Part shown: in pieces, positions 46,716 through 60,450 of the stretch
How positions within the stretch are numbered: position 1 is the stretch's first letter
Layout: every line of letters begins with the position of its first letter
Assembly: GCF_040802235.1 (NCBI RefSeq)
Contig: NC_133166.1
Span: forward strand, 1,736,001 to 1,800,000
Source of the DNA: Manis javanica
Taxonomy: Eukaryota; Chordata; Mammalia; Pholidota; Manidae
Direction of reading: 5' to 3'
DNA length: 64,000 nucleotides
Position numbers and translations under genes: made by a program
Notes under the pieces: generated by a model
What the model was told of the DNA's origin: nothing
The model's input: only the letters and a program-made list of their open reading frames with translations
Databases searched by the model: none

Positions 46716-48469
46716 TGGTTAATGAGTGGCCGTGCCCCCAGTTGGAATGTGCATAGGCTGGCAGGGGCAGGAGTGGGTGTCTGGTCCACAGGGGTATTCA
46801 AGAGGCCCCTGGCTGGTCAGGCCAGGGTGCAATAGAGATTTCTGCACTGGGTTGGGGCAGGGAAGCAGGTTGATGGTGCTCTGTGAAGTTGTGAGGGTCT
46901 AGGGTGTCTTCCCAACCCTGGGGAGGGTGTCTCCAGGCAGGGTGGATGGGGTGCCACTGTCTCCAGTATGCGCTCTGATCTCAGGGTGGAGGCTTGCTTG
47001 CCTCCTGCAGCCGTGCAAGGCTGGCCTTCCCCAAGCCCTAGTCGCCCTGTGCAGACTCTGGGTTGATTGCGTTGATCTTCCCTCCTGGAGGGCCCAGCCC
47101 CACATCCTCCTATTGTCAGCACTGATACAGTACCTCATTAATTTAGACTCACTGTAAATATTTTTGGAAATACTGTGTTGCTCTCCTGAAGATTGGTAGG
47201 GTTGGGCGCGAGTGGGGCCGGGGTCCTGTCCGCCTCTTCCTGACCTCCTTCCGGCCTCTGCTCTGTTTCCTGTCCTGGCTGCCTGCTGCCCAAGGCCCTC
47301 CCCTGCACCTAACAAAGGCCAGAGAGCTCCAAGGAGAAAGGCTTCCTCCGGGCACGATCTTTAGGGGTGGGAGACAAAGAGTGGCACAGAAGGTGGTGTG
47401 CTGACTGGGTGGGGACTCCTGGATGATGCCCTGTTCCCCCCTTGGGTCTCGCCTTCCTCGTCAGCAAAGTTGAGGGTGTGAAATAGATTAGTGGCTGCAA
47501 CCTTTTTACCCGCAAAGGCCACTTGGCTTGATTACTGTTCTTACCCCCACAGTGAGTTGTCATTTGGGGAGGATTCTGTTTGTCTAACCCATTCTGTTTA
47601 TTAAATCATAATTAGTTCATTCTCTTTTTTATTCATCAAAGCCATACTGCACAGCTTGGAGTAACCAGAGCCACCATACTGAGTAGTGAGAATCACTTGA
47701 CATTTGGAGAGGGTTACCTCATAAGGGTTAGGGGGCTATGTGCCATCTCCAAAAGGTTTTGGGGAAGGCCGGCTCTGTGCTACCTCCCCTCCCCTATCAC
47801 TATATCCCAGGGCCTCTGAGCTCAGCTTGCGACCAATTAACTAAATGAATCTTAGGAAGCCTTCCTATTCTAAGTCATGGGAACCTCACCCCCATCCAGG
47901 TTGTCCTAAAGAGAGCCCTGATTACTACTGAGTTTATAGAAATGGTGGTCCTACTGCAGCCAAATGGTCCCGTGTATTTATTAGAGGCCCACTATGTACA
48001 GGGTGCTGTGGTAAATAATGTGGTGGTGGTGGTGGGAATGCTGGGTAAGGGAGGAGGGCAAGGAGAAAAGGCTTCCAGACCCCCATCGCTCATAGGCTTA
48101 GCAAACAGCCCATTAGATGGGGCTTGGTGCCATGGTGGGGAGAATGGATGCTGTTCTGATTCTGCCCACCACTGACCTGCTACACTGTTATTCTGTCTCC
48201 CTCTTTAGCAAGAAGTCTGCTTCTCCAACCACCTCTGGGAGCCACTGCTGCAGTTCCCAGGGTCACAGAAAGCTAGACCTGGCTGGTTCAATGTCCCATG
48301 TACAGATGGGGAAACCGAGGCTCAGAGAGCATAGGAGGCTTCATCCAGGGTCATGCAGCAAGCATTTAGGTTTCAGGTAGAATGTCAGCACCTCTAAGAG
48401 GACCCTCCTGCCGGTGGTCTGCCCTACCACCACCCACTTCCCATTTATTCTTTGTGTCACCTTCCAGTT

Positions 48470-48675
48470 TAACTTTGTAGCACTCACCATTATCTGAGCT
48501 CAGTGCATTTACCTATTGTTCATCCATCTGATCTCTTCCCTCCTCTAGGCTGTACTTGCAGGAGACTAGGGACACGGTCTGAATTGTTCACACAATCAGT
48601 GTGTGCCTAGGGTCTCGAATAGAGCCTGGCCCATAGTAGCTGCTCAATAAGCATTTACTGACTGAATGAATTAGT
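48470..48675 (+). repeat. L2 LINE 3' end
   Basis: 'tgtacttgcaggagactagg' and 'gagcctggcccatagtagct' followed by 'gctcaataagcatttactga' and 'ctgaatgaatta', the terminal L2 landmark. Confidence 0.85.
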
Positions 48676-48882
48676 AGCCAAGATGGGCCTGGAACTCATA
48701 TTTCCTGGCTTGCCAGATTTTCCCACATTTGTTGTCCGCAGAGCCTGGGGAAGTTCTGGGAGTTTGGAATACGGCCTGGGAGTTTGAAGTAGCACCAAAT
48801 GGCCAGGGGGAGGATCTGCTTTGATTGTAAGAAAGCAGCTGGCCATTTGTTTTTTTGGTCTGATTGCTGCTAAAACAGAGCT

Positions 48883-48901
48883 TGTGTGTGTGTGTGTGTG
48901 T
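48883..48901 (+). repeat. (TG)n dinucleotide repeat
   Basis: About nine uninterrupted TG units. Confidence 0.95.
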
Positions 48902-51154
48902 AGAGCTGGGATGGGGAAGGAGGAGGCAAGAGGGCTTGCAGAGTGGACTGGACAGTGGCTTTCACCCTGCCTGCTCCCTGTTGTCCCCCCCGCCCTTTCC
49001 CTCAGATAACACCACCAGCTGGGAGGGACACAGCTGCGCCCTTCTCTTGGGAAGGGGAGCAAAGGGCCCTGCCGCCCTGGGTGCGACCTAGGCTGTGGAG
49101 TTCAAAGCAGCCTGTGAAGTGAAGGGGCTGCTGCAGGGCTGCAGGGAGGAGGCGAGAAGTCAGCAGGGGTCGAGAAAGGCAGCTCCACTTTGATGTCCCC
49201 CACCCAGTGTGTGGGGCAAGTTCTGGGCGAGGTCCCGCAGCCAGTTTGGCTTTTCCCTTCATCCCAGCCAAGAGAGATTCAATTAACCACCCCTTCCTGC
49301 CCTTTGGGGAGGATGTTTATCTGGATCCCAGACCCCAGCACACACTAGGTGCATGAAAGCGTGCACCCAGTGTGCACTCGGCCCATGGCACACACAAGCC
49401 CTGCTCGCAAGGGCAGGCAGCCACAGGATCACTGGCAACAGCCCAAATCAGGCTCTGCTTTCTGGGCCCTGAACAGCCCGGGGGAGGGGTGGGTGAGGGC
49501 TATTGAATCCCTGACTCCAGGGGTCGCCAGCAGTCTGGGCCCTCCTGAAAAGGCCCTGTGGCAGGTCTGGGGTGCAGCTCTGCCAGGAGCTGTCCATCTC
49601 TGGCTCATCACAATACCTCAGAGAAATCACCCGGGAGAGAAAGAGGTCTCCCAGGAAACCCGCTCGGCCTCTCCAGGGCCCGCCAGCCCCGGGACACTGG
49701 CCCACAGTCCGGCCTTAGCTGCTGGCTTGCCAGATGGCTCAGGGTGGCTTCTTCTGGGTCAGTTCAGCAAATGGGGGCCCTGGTCCCAGCCTTTCCCATC
49801 CTTTTGCTGAGTGCATTCCTTTGGCTTTAATTCAACAGGCATTTACCAGGTGCCAAGGTGGGGGTACCAGAATGGGGAGCAGGTGTTTGCCCAGGTGCCC
49901 TCTGTCTGATGAGGGCTCACTTCTGACCCTAGGGACACATTAGGTCAGCCTGCAGTACTGGGCCTACTCACTCAACTTCCATCTGTGTTGGACAGACAGG
50001 GACCCTGGGCATCAGCCTGGGTGCGGAGCGAGGCTGGCTGATTCTGCTTGTCCCCGGCTGCCATTGCTGGGGGTACTCAGGCCATCTGTTTTCAGGTGAC
50101 TTTTGGCCGGAGGCCTGATCTCATCCACACTCCACCCCACCTGCTCCAGTCAGGGGCCCCCTCCCAGCCTTGGCCCCTAATCCCTCCCATTTTAACCAGT
50201 TTGGCCTATCTGGTGATATTAATGGCTCCTTAACCCCCTGAGGCAGAGAGCCTGGAGGCCAGAGGATTAAAGAGATGGGTCCCTGTCCTTTCCCTGGGCT
50301 CTCCATCTGGCTTCTGATCCACGTGGAACCAGCTCAGGACAGAGACCTGCCTTTGGGGACACCCTGAGCTCACTTGCTTCCCTCCCTGCATGTTCCGAGC
50401 TGCAAAGGGCATGGGCACCTGCCTCTTTCTGGGGGAGCCAGACAAGATCTGGATTCACCGGTGTCCTAGAACTTGACCTTTATCCTGGGATGTCCGGAGC
50501 AGTCGTTGTTTTTATTCATAATGGGGCCATTGATTGTACCCTGCCCTGAGCCAAATTTGTTCCTGCACAACTCTCAAGGGTCCCTTTTGATAGGTCAAGG
50601 TTGAGCAAGTCTGATGTGGTCGAAGATTAACCATTTCCACCCAGGCTTGCTTTCAGGTTATAATGAATGCTGCTCTGTGTCCTGTGTAGACTTCCATTAG
50701 ACAAACATGGAAAAGCAAGCAGGCCCCAAGAAGTCCCTACCCTGGGTGCCATAGAAACAGGAATTCCCAGCTCTGGGTCCTACCGGGTGTCCTGACCATC
50801 GTTTTGCAGACTGCCAAGATTCCAGAGGCTGGGTCCTGTTAACTTTCCAGATGGCATCAGGCAACCAGGAGTCCTCTCTGGGAATGGCTGGTCACAGGGC
50901 AGTTCTGGATTAAGCTATGGCCCTAACCCTCTGGGCAGACCATGGCCTATTGCCTGGCAGGGTTCTTATTCCCTGTTCCATCAAGAGTAGGGCATATCTC
51001 TAAAATATTTTAGTCAATCTGTTTTTAATTGCACCCGAGACAGCTTATTGTAAAATATGTTACATATATCCTGGCACCATCCTACATTTCTGCAGTGCTC
51101 AACAGAAGACAAACCAAATTTAAGAAAAGCTAGAGTTCTTTCCTTTGTGAAGTT

Positions 51155-51395
51155 AGTGGTTAGTCCTTGGTCTCGAGATAGCCTTAGTTCAAATTCTGGC
51201 TCTGAGAATCACTAGGTGGGTGACCTCGGCCAAGTTACGTCACTTCCTGTGCCTCAGTCTCCTCAATCTGTGAATTGAGAGTAATGAGAGCACCTACTTC
51301 CTAAAGTCACTGTGCCTATTAAAAGAGTTGGTAAACATCTATAAATGTGCAGAATATTTAAAAGAATGCCTGGCATGTGGCGAGTTCTCACTATG
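51155..51395 (+). repeat. MIR SINE fragment
   Basis: Nearly the full element is in order: 'gttcaaattctggctctgag', 'tgacctcggccaagttacgt', 'tgcctcagtctcctcaatct' and 'gaatgcctggcatgtgg'. Confidence 0.85.
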
Positions 51396-52424
51396 TAATC
51401 CTCAGGAGAAATACCAATGTTTCCTTCACACATTGCCTCAGGTAAAGGTCATCCAAGACCCTCATCTTTCTTACTTTTCTTTCTAGCCTTCTCTTCTGTA
51501 TCTCTCCATTGGCCCCTAAGACTTTGGCCATGTTTGTTTCCCTTTCTCTGTATGTACTCTGTATCTTCCTCCTGGCCTATCCTCTCTGTTGTTCTCCCAC
51601 TTTCAATACTTGGCAAGCTCCTGTTTAAAGAGCACCAACTGGGGGCCTGAGGACATGTTTTACATGTCCTGCCCTGTGTCTTTTAAATGCGATTAATTTT
51701 CCAAATTTGCAAACCTGGAAATTGCTCATAAAATCCAGAGTTTGAAATTATGTTGAAATAGCAGAAGATATGGCAATGTTGGGCTCCACATTTCTGCATG
51801 GCAACCAGAGACTGGAACAGGAGGCTTCCTTTTCATGGGATGTGCTTGCTCTGGTTTGCCACAGTCTCCACCACTCCCTGTTGTCTCAGACTGGCTGTTT
51901 TACCCATATACACTCTTAACTTGGTCCTTGCGGGTATTTCAGTTTGGGGCCCCTGCCTTAAGATGCCTACAGATTTTCTGTCCAGCCTTCCCTTGAGACA
52001 TGGATTCTAGTTTTGTAAGCCCTTTGCTTTGAATGTGGCCAAGACTTCTTTCCTAATTTTGCTACATCTCATCCCTGCCCAGCTTTAGACAGCCTCCTCC
52101 ACTCTTGGGGCTACATGTCTTTTTTTTAAAAATCTTATCTTGTGTATTCTTCCCTCCTTCCTGCCCAGAGGTCCTGGAGAGGTGAATGGACAGAGCAAAG
52201 TGAGTGTTTATGGGATTGTGTCCACAGCATTCCCTCAGTGGCTGCCCCTTTTTCTGTCCCCTCCTCTAGCTACAACTTCCTGACCCCCACAAGGTTTTAC
52301 AAACACCTCTTGGTTCATGAAGGACAGTAAGAACCTGAGGACTGAAATGTACCCATGTTTGCATCTCACAGTAATTCATATACTCATTCTTCTATATATG
52401 GGCTTCTCTTTTCTCTCCTCAGTT

Positions 52425-52545
52425 CATCTGTCCTTCTGTTTATGCACTCAGCAACCATCTAGTGATTACCTACTACTGGCAAGGCACGGTTAGGTGTTAG
52501 GAAAGGAAGGAAAGCAAACAAAAAAACCATAACAAAACTTATCCT
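52425..52545 (-). repeat. L2 LINE fragment
   Basis: 'actcagcaaccatctagtga', 'actactggcaaggcacggtt' and 'aggtgttagga' match the reverse complement of the L2 3' end. Confidence 0.6.
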
Positions 52546-53099
52546 GGGACCATAGGCAAGACATTTACCTCAGTTTCCTGATAGGTTTAATGATTGGATT
52601 AGAGATCCTTTTGTCTGGGGTTTTTTTCTTCTGTGACTATGTCTTTGACCTTCTAAAACTTTCTATGCCATCTGCAAATTGCAGTCTAACAGCTTAGGAA
52701 TTCTAGAGAAATCTCCAAGTAAGTGTGTCTGTAAACCACAAAGTTCCCAGAGAGGGGCAAGCTGAGGTGTGAAGGAGGATGATGGGGGCCAAGAGGAGTG
52801 AAGTCTGGTCTGGGTGGGGGCTGGGAGGGCAGGAGAGGAGGGTGGGGGCCAGACCAGCCTGCCAGGAGGGTTTGCCAGATGCTCAGACTATCCAGAGAAA
52901 TCTCACACCCCCCTAGCCCCCTACAGCCCTGGCTCCAGCTCAGGCTGGATCCCAATCTGCATAATTTACCCCATTTAGAGGGGATGGGAGAGGGTGAGAA
53001 CCTGCGGGTAGAGAGGACTGAGGAGGGGGTGCTCCAAAGGCCAGAGGAAAACCAGAGAGAGGGAGGTGGGGCCAGGACAGCAGGAGGCAAACTGCAGAT

Positions 53100-54665
<1,566 letters not shown>

Positions 54666-54849
54666 AGCCGAGCTCAGAGAGAAGCCTGGCGTCTGTTCTC
54701 TGGCCCTCCCCAGCCTTCGCCCTTGCTCTCTGGAAGTCAGGGAGCACCCGGGCACCCATCCCTTGCACGTGGCCCTTTTGCTGCTCCCTGCCTCCTGCCT
54801 CTGGCTTGTCTTCTCCTGCAGTCTTGTTCAGAGTTTGTGGTTTCATGGA

Positions 54850-54980
54850 AGGACATGGCACCTGCAGCCCTGCGCTCAGCCACTCAGTATCTGTGAGGCT
54901 GACCTTGCACAAGTCTCTTAATCTCTCTGAGCCTCAGTTTCTCCATTTGTATAAAAATGGGGAAGTCGTACTGACACTAA
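54850..54980 (+). repeat. MIR SINE fragment inside the APLNR 3' UTR
   Basis: 'gtctcttaatctctctgagc' followed by 'ctcagtttctccatttgtat' and 'aaaaatggggaag'. Confidence 0.8.
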
Positions 54981-55002
54981 AATGATGTGTATGTCCTGGC
55001 TC

Positions 55003-55008
55003 AGTAAA
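55003..55008 (+). terminator. APLNR: Possible proximal poly(A) signal AGTAAA
   Basis: A common variant hexamer lies 340 nt after the APLNR stop and is followed by a T/C-rich stretch. Use would give a short 3' UTR lacking the distal 2 kb. It is weaker than the distal AATAAA cluster. Confidence 0.35.
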
Positions 55009-55035
55009 AGTTCCTCTCTTGCCCCTTTCCCTGGA

Positions 55036-55146
55036 CCTCCACCTCTTTTTTTTCTCTCTCCTTTCCTTTCCCTCTAGTTTTCTCTCCCCTCTCCCCTTGG
55101 TTTTTCCCTCTCTCTGCAATTCTTTTCTTTCTTTCTTTTTTTTTTT
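55036..55146 (+). repeat. Pyrimidine-rich tract
   Basis: Almost pure C/T over about 110 bases, partly pre-existing and partly the T-rich tail of the insertion that follows. Confidence 0.85.
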
Positions 55147-55252
55147 AGGAGAGCAAGGAGGCAGAGGCTTTTATTTGGAGAGAAAGTGAAAAGACAGAGC
55201 TCCTGGCTCAAGCCAGGAAGGGTCAAGAGAGTCCCCTCTCTCTGTAATTCTT
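55106..55252 (-). mobile_element. Short retroinsertion with 19-bp target-site duplication in the APLNR 3' UTR
   Basis: The flanks ccctctctctgYaattctt at 55,106-55,124 and 55,234-55,252 match with one difference. Between them lies a T-rich tract (55,125-55,146, a poly(A) tail on the minus strand) and an 86-bp body. The body holds a minus-strand AATAAA (TTTATT at 55,170-55,175) about 23 nt before the tail. This is the layout of an L1-mobilised transcript end. The source family is not identified; an LTR-derived or SINE-like origin is possible. Confidence 0.85.
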
Positions 55253-55903
55253 AACTTCTGGTTCCAACCCCATCTCCATAGCGCATCCTCCTCCCTCTTA
55301 TTTTACCTCCTTTCTCTGAAGGGCTCCTAAGGGTTAAGAATCCTGAGGCTTGCAAACACTGCCCCTGTTCTATGCTGTTTCCCAGAGCCAGAAGGGACTG
55401 GATGGGTGGGGTGGGCTGGGTCTCAGTGGAGTGTGCTCCAGCCTCTGCAGCTGGGAGCTCTGAAACTTCCCCCAAATTGTATGGGTTGGCTGTAATTTCA
55501 GGCACTGTGGGTAGAGCAATCCAGAAAGGGGGTGTTCCCCCCTTTCTGCAGCCCCTCCATGTTGCCAACTACATAAGGTTTCTACAGATTTCTTCAGACC
55601 CTTTCATCCAACCTCACGTCTCCCTGAGTTTGGAAGGCAATGGGGTTGATGACACAATGGGCTCCCCGGTTTCTTTATATGAGTGGGGAGTTGGGAAGGG
55701 AAGTTGGAGAAGGTGGGAGTCAGCATTTAGTCTAATGCTGCTTGGCTTCCCTCCCCAAATCCACATCCCTCCAGCCTCCTCCCGGACTGTGAGCCCCAGG
55801 GGTTCCACCTGTCTCCTCGCCCACCCCATCATCCCAGGACACTTCTTGTGCTCTGGTGCTTCCTGGTGCCCAGTCACTTTGGGGTGGGATGCTTGCTTTG
55901 TGT

Positions 55904-55946
55904 AGGTGTGTGTGTGTATATATAATTGTGTGTGTGTATATGTATC
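55904..55946 (+). repeat. (TG)n/(TA)n microsatellite
   Basis: Two TG runs separated by tatata, in the APLNR 3' UTR. Confidence 0.9.
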
Positions 55947-57023
55947 AGCACAGATGAGCATAACAGGAAGAGCATTGTGCCTGTGTCATGTGTCACTCGG
56001 GTGGACATCCCCCCACCCCTTACTCTGTACCATCCCTCTGCTCTTCACACAGTGTCCTTGAGGGAAGAAAGGACGTACTGAGGCAATTTAGAGTAGAAGG
56101 AGACCACCCCCACTGGACTGGGGGCTCTGACGGCTGGTCCGTGCTTTAGCAGAGAAGTCCGGGCTGGCACTGGTGTCCTAGAGGGAGATGTCTCCTTAAA
56201 GCCATCGTGCCCAAGGCCTGGGGAAATCCCGTGCGCTGGTCCCTGTCCTTCTCTAGGTCCTTGAGGGAAACAGGAGGCTGGATAAGAGCTTCCCTTGGCC
56301 CTCTCCCCCTCCCCTCTGCTGTGGTCACTCTCCCCTTTCCCAGGGTGCGTGGCCCTCTTTTTAAGAAGGTCACCTGCTGGCCATGGGGTAGAAAGCGCTG
56401 GGTGGTGTTTTTCCTCCTTCACCATCAGAATCGGACCCCTGGGCTCCTCCTGCTGGGTTGGGGGGCTGAGAACAGTGACCTGAGCTGCCTGTGCCAGGGC
56501 TGCCGGCATCATGGCGCCAGACAGGCCTTGAGGATGACATTGATGGTGGGGCCTTGGTGAGCTGGGGGCAGGGTGTGTGTATTCCAGGTTTTGTTCTTGG
56601 AGGACTCTGCACCTAAGGACAAGCCATGAGCCATGGAGGCAGGAAGAGCCCAGCCTCATGTAAATGGCCATCTTGAGCACCTGTGGGATGGCACCAGCTC
56701 TGGGGGCAGAGGGAGAAGGGGACGGGTCTCTGCTCAGCTTAGTCTTCCCATCACTCAGAATCTTCCAGATTCACTTTCTTGGCCTAGGGCTGTTTTGAAA
56801 GCACCCAGTCAAGGCTGGAGGAAAATTCTAGAAGGGAAGAGTGTGCCCGTCCAAGGCCTTCCTGGGGCACCTGCAGAGACTTCCTGCCTCCAGTGGAACG
56901 GAACTCCTTGGTGGTTCCGGACAGAGAGTCGGAGAGGCTGCCGGTGGTGAGGCTCCCTCATCCCCCACCTACCCCTTCTTTGGAAACTGTGCTATTTTCT
57001 GACCCTGTTAGTCACTGCAGTAA

Positions 57024-57053
57024 AATAAATAAAATTTTAACAGATCAAATAAA
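57024..57053 (+). terminator. APLNR: APLNR distal polyadenylation signals
   Basis: Three AATAAA hexamers lie at 57,024-57,029, 57,028-57,033 and 57,048-57,053, followed by the T/G-rich 'ctgttttgtgtaac'. The position fits the known length of the APLNR mRNA. Confidence 0.85.
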
Positions 57054-57423
57054 TCTGTTTTGTGTAACTATATCCAAAGCCTCTTCTCACACAGTGTCTT
57101 GAGATGGGGAAAGGATCCCCAGGTTGCCAGTGTTACAGTGGGAGGTGCAGTGAGCAGGCTGCGGGGTCAGGAGGAAGAGCAGTGAGGTGGGAAATCAGAA
57201 AGGAAGGGAGGGAGGCAGGGGGAAGCTGGAGGAAGCAGGCCCCAGGGCTCCTCAGGTCAGGGAGGACAGGGGGAACTACAGGAACTAAAGGGGCAGGGGA
57301 GGGACGACAGCTCAGGTTTTGTGCTTTGAAAAGCTGTGGGACAAATGAGCCTACATAGGGGAGTCCAGAGCACAGGTCTGGGGGAAAACGCTAACGTTTC
57401 TTCCCACGGAAGCAGACCTACCG

Positions 57424-57457
57424 TTCATTCATTCATTCACCCATTCATTCACTCATT
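57424..57457 (+). repeat. (ATTC)n simple repeat
   Basis: About eight attc/actc units. Confidence 0.9.
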
Positions 57458-57479
57458 GTCACATGAGTGTCCATTCTGT

Positions 57480-57650
57480 TTAAACCAGAAATTCAAATGC
57501 CTGCTATCTAATCAGAGTCACTCTGGGTGGTTTTGAGAATATCCATTCCTGAGTGTCACCCCAGACCTGTGGAATCAGATGCTCCTGGACTCACCCCGGA
57601 CATTTGCAATGAACTAAAAGCTCCTCAGATGATTTCCACCGAGATAGATT
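57480..57650. repeat. MER5-type hAT DNA element fragment
   Basis: 'ctatctaatcagagtcactc', 'tgggtggttttgagaatatc' and 'tggaatcagatgctcctgga' follow the MER5 pattern. Confidence 0.6.
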
Positions 57651-57889
57651 GTGCCCAGATTAAAGTAGGCACACAAGCCAGAGAGTCAGAGCCCGAGGAA
57701 ACTGGGCTCTGAAAGATCATTGGTTTGGGGGAGGAAGGAGCTGAAATGATCCTTGGGGGGAAATACTCAGTTCAGACACGTTCACCATCTTCCATGAAGA
57801 CTTCCGGTGCTCATGTTTGCGGATGACAAAAGCACCTGCCACAGTAGGATGGATAGTAGCGAGAGAGCTCCTGTCTCCTGCACCTTACC

Positions 57890-58100
57890 GCCCCGTTGAG
57901 CATCTTCCACATCATCTAATTTAATCCTTACAGTCCACTGAGAGGGGCACTCACCTCATTTTGCTGATAAGGAAGCTGAGGCTCAGAGAGGTGAGTCAGA
58001 TATCTTGACCCAGGTCACGCAGCTAGCGCACGGAAGAGCTGGGCCCGGAGCCAGTGAGATCCGCCTGACCCCCAAGCTCACACTCTTTGACCACTGCTTC
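57890..58100 (-). repeat. MIR SINE fragment
   Basis: Well preserved: 'taatttaatccttacagtcc', 'ataaggaagctgaggctcag', 'aggtcacgcagctagcgc' and 'cacactctttgaccactgc'. Confidence 0.85.
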
Positions 58101-58216
58101 TCCCAGAGTGCAAATGAGGCAGTGCCACGTGGCTGGGAAGGAAAGTGACGTCTCATCTGTAAGGCACCTGGAAACCAATTCAATGTGTGGAGCGAATGGG
58201 GTGGATGGGAAACGCA

Positions 58217-58322
58217 GGAGAGAGACAGAGGCAGAGAGACACAGTGAGAAGAGAAAGGAATAGAGACAGAGACAGCAAAAGAGAACCAGAGACAGAGATG
58301 AGGACAGAGACACAGAGGGAGT
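58217..58322 (+). repeat. Purine-rich (AGACAG)n-like tract
   Basis: About 105 bases almost free of pyrimidines except C in gacag units; imperfect hexamer periodicity. Confidence 0.85.
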
Positions 58323-58554
58323 GAGGAGGTAGTCAGGAAGGGGAAACTGGGAGGCAGGAAGGGAGCTAGAGGGCAGCTGGGGGGTGGTTTTCCCTCTTCT
58401 GAAGCACACCAGGGACAACCCTGCAGGAATTTACAACTGTGACAACAAGCTATTGAGCTATTTTTTTCACAGATGCTGTAAAAAATCCCTCACTAACCCT
58501 CCAGGGAAACTTGGGGTAGGTTATGCGAAAAATTTGTCCACACATTTCTGCATG

Positions 58555-58860
58555 TGTTCACTCAATCACCACCATCTGTTTAGTCAACAAGACCCGATGT
58601 ATGGCCTGTGTGCCAGGCAGCAACTCTGGGCTCCAGACCCAGTGGTGACCAGGACCCGTGGGCTCCTCCTGGTCTGCTGGTGGAGACAGATAAATGAGCG
58701 ATTGTAGTCGAGTGTGTAAGTTCTGGGACAGGGAAAGCACAAAGAGTCTTTCGGGCCTCATAGAGACAATGGAATGAGTCTAGGCAAGGCGTCAGGGGAG
58801 ACTTGAGAGACAGCGTGTGCCAGGAGCCTGAGGTCTGAAGGGTGGAGGGTAAGCATCTAG
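58555..58860 (-). repeat. L2 LINE fragment
   Basis: 'gtgtgccaggcagcaactct', 'ggagacagataaatgagcga' and 'aggcgtcaggggagacttga' follow the reverse-complement L2 order. Confidence 0.6.
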
Positions 58861-59559
58861 CGGGGAATCTGCTCTGTGCAGAGGGGATCCCCAGAGATAG
58901 GGGAGTGCAGCCCCTCTGAGGAGCTGGAAAGAGCACTCGTGTTTGTCTTCGCTCACCCCGACCCCAGCTCTGGGAGGAGGGCCAGGCAGAGGCACGAGAA
59001 AAGCTTGCCCAGTGTGATTGTGGGTGATGAGCAGATGAGGGGCCTGGAACTAAAACCCAGGCCTCTCGGCAACTTGGGGAACCAGGGATTTTTTTGTTGT
59101 GACCTCCAGTTATTCCTTCCTTGGGCTTGAACAGTCTTCACCTGAGATATCTGCCGGGGTCTCCTAAACAGGGCCTGGGAGCTCTAGGGCCCTCTCACAC
59201 TGGGCTCGTTAGAGAAGGATGCTAAGAAGGGGCTGATGGGTCCCTTGGAAAGACCCCCTCTGGAAGCCAGGGTGACACTCATCATGACAGAGTCTAGAGG
59301 TGACATCCCTGCCATCTCAACAGGTTCCACTCTGTCCAAACTCAGGAGAGTTCCAAGCTGGCAGGGCCTGATCCAGGGGGTGTATCTCCTCTCGATTATT
59401 GGCCAAATACTTACAAAACCACTACGAGCAATGTTGTTTTAAGCTTCCCACAAAGGGAGCTTAAAAACAAGTTCACAAGGAAGGAGATTTCAGAAATGTT
59501 GGGCTGACTTAGAGGTTTTAATTTAACTATAGTTAGAGTCAGAGTACTAAGCAATGTTC

Positions 59560-59695
59560 ATTGATTTTTTTTCATTCAACAAACATATTCAGTGCCTGCT
59601 CTGTACCTGGGGCTATCTCAGAAGCTGGGGGTACTGAGGTGAGCCAGATACTGTCCTTGCCTTCATGCGGCAACCTAAAGCCTTCTAGTCTTACC
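59560..59695 (-). repeat. L2 LINE 3' end
   Basis: 'ttcattcaacaaacatattc', 'gtgcctgctctgtacctggg' and 'actgtccttgccttcatgc'. Confidence 0.85.
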
Positions 59696-59944
59696 TTCCA
59701 GCTGAACAGATGATTACCGAGGCCCACAGAGGGGGAACAATTTATTCATTTATTCAAGGTCGGATGGTGGGATGCTGACCCCAGACCTCCCGCTGCCAGG
59801 TCAGAGCACGTACTGCAGCTCCAGGCTTAGAAAGGAGAGAAGGTCTTTTATTGAGAATGTGAAGATCAAGTGCAGAAGCTCAGAGCTATGACGGACGGCT
59901 AGCTGGGAAGGGGGAGGGTACCAAGGTGCTTGAAGATGATTGCC

Positions 59945-60330
59945 TGTATTTTTGTTAATATACCTTTTATTTTAGAAGAGTTTCAGATTTAAGGAAAAAT
60001 TGCTGATCTAGTATGGAGAGTTCCCATACCTTCCCTTACATTAGCATGACACACTTCCCACAGTTAATGAACAAATATTGATACATTCCTATTAACCAAG
60101 TCCATACTCTATTCAGGATTCCTTACTTTATGCTGAATGTCTTTTTTCTGCCCTAGGATCCCATCCAGGATAACCCGTTACCCGTGGTTGTTGTGTCTCC
60201 TTAGGCACCTCTTGGCCACAACAGCTTCTCAGAGCTTGTTTTTGATGACCCTGACTGTCTTGAGGAGTACTGGTCTGGTATTCCGTTCCATGTACTTTTT
60301 AAACAAGTCTGTTTTTGTTTCCATCTGCCA
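59945..60330 (-). mobile_element. Old L1M 3' fragment
   Basis: 'agaagagtttcagatttaag', 'gagttcccataccttccctt', 'cccatccaggataacccg' and 'gttgttgtgtctccttagg'. It is homologous to part of 17,645-18,245. Confidence 0.75.
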
Positions 60331-60450
60331 GGCACATGCTAGGTGATAAGGGTAGAGCAATACATAAAACACAAGTGATTCCTGCTTTCATGGAGTTTAA
60401 GGAATAAATAATACAGTACAGTAAGCATGATCGCAGGGGAAGCACAGGAT
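60325..60450 (-). repeat. L2 LINE fragment
   Basis: 'catctgccaggcacatgcta', 'gattcctgctttcatggagt', 'ttaaggaataaataata'. Confidence 0.6.

Larger units (their letters stand above)
54666..57075 (+). other. APLNR: APLNR 3' UTR
   Basis: About 2.4 kb of non-coding sequence runs from the TAG stop to the clustered poly(A) signals, the long 3' UTR expected for this gene. It contains a MIR (54,850-54,980), a pyrimidine-rich tract, a small retroinsertion (55,106-55,252) and a TG/TA microsatellite (55,904-55,946). The 3' limit is inferred from the hexamers. Confidence 0.75.
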
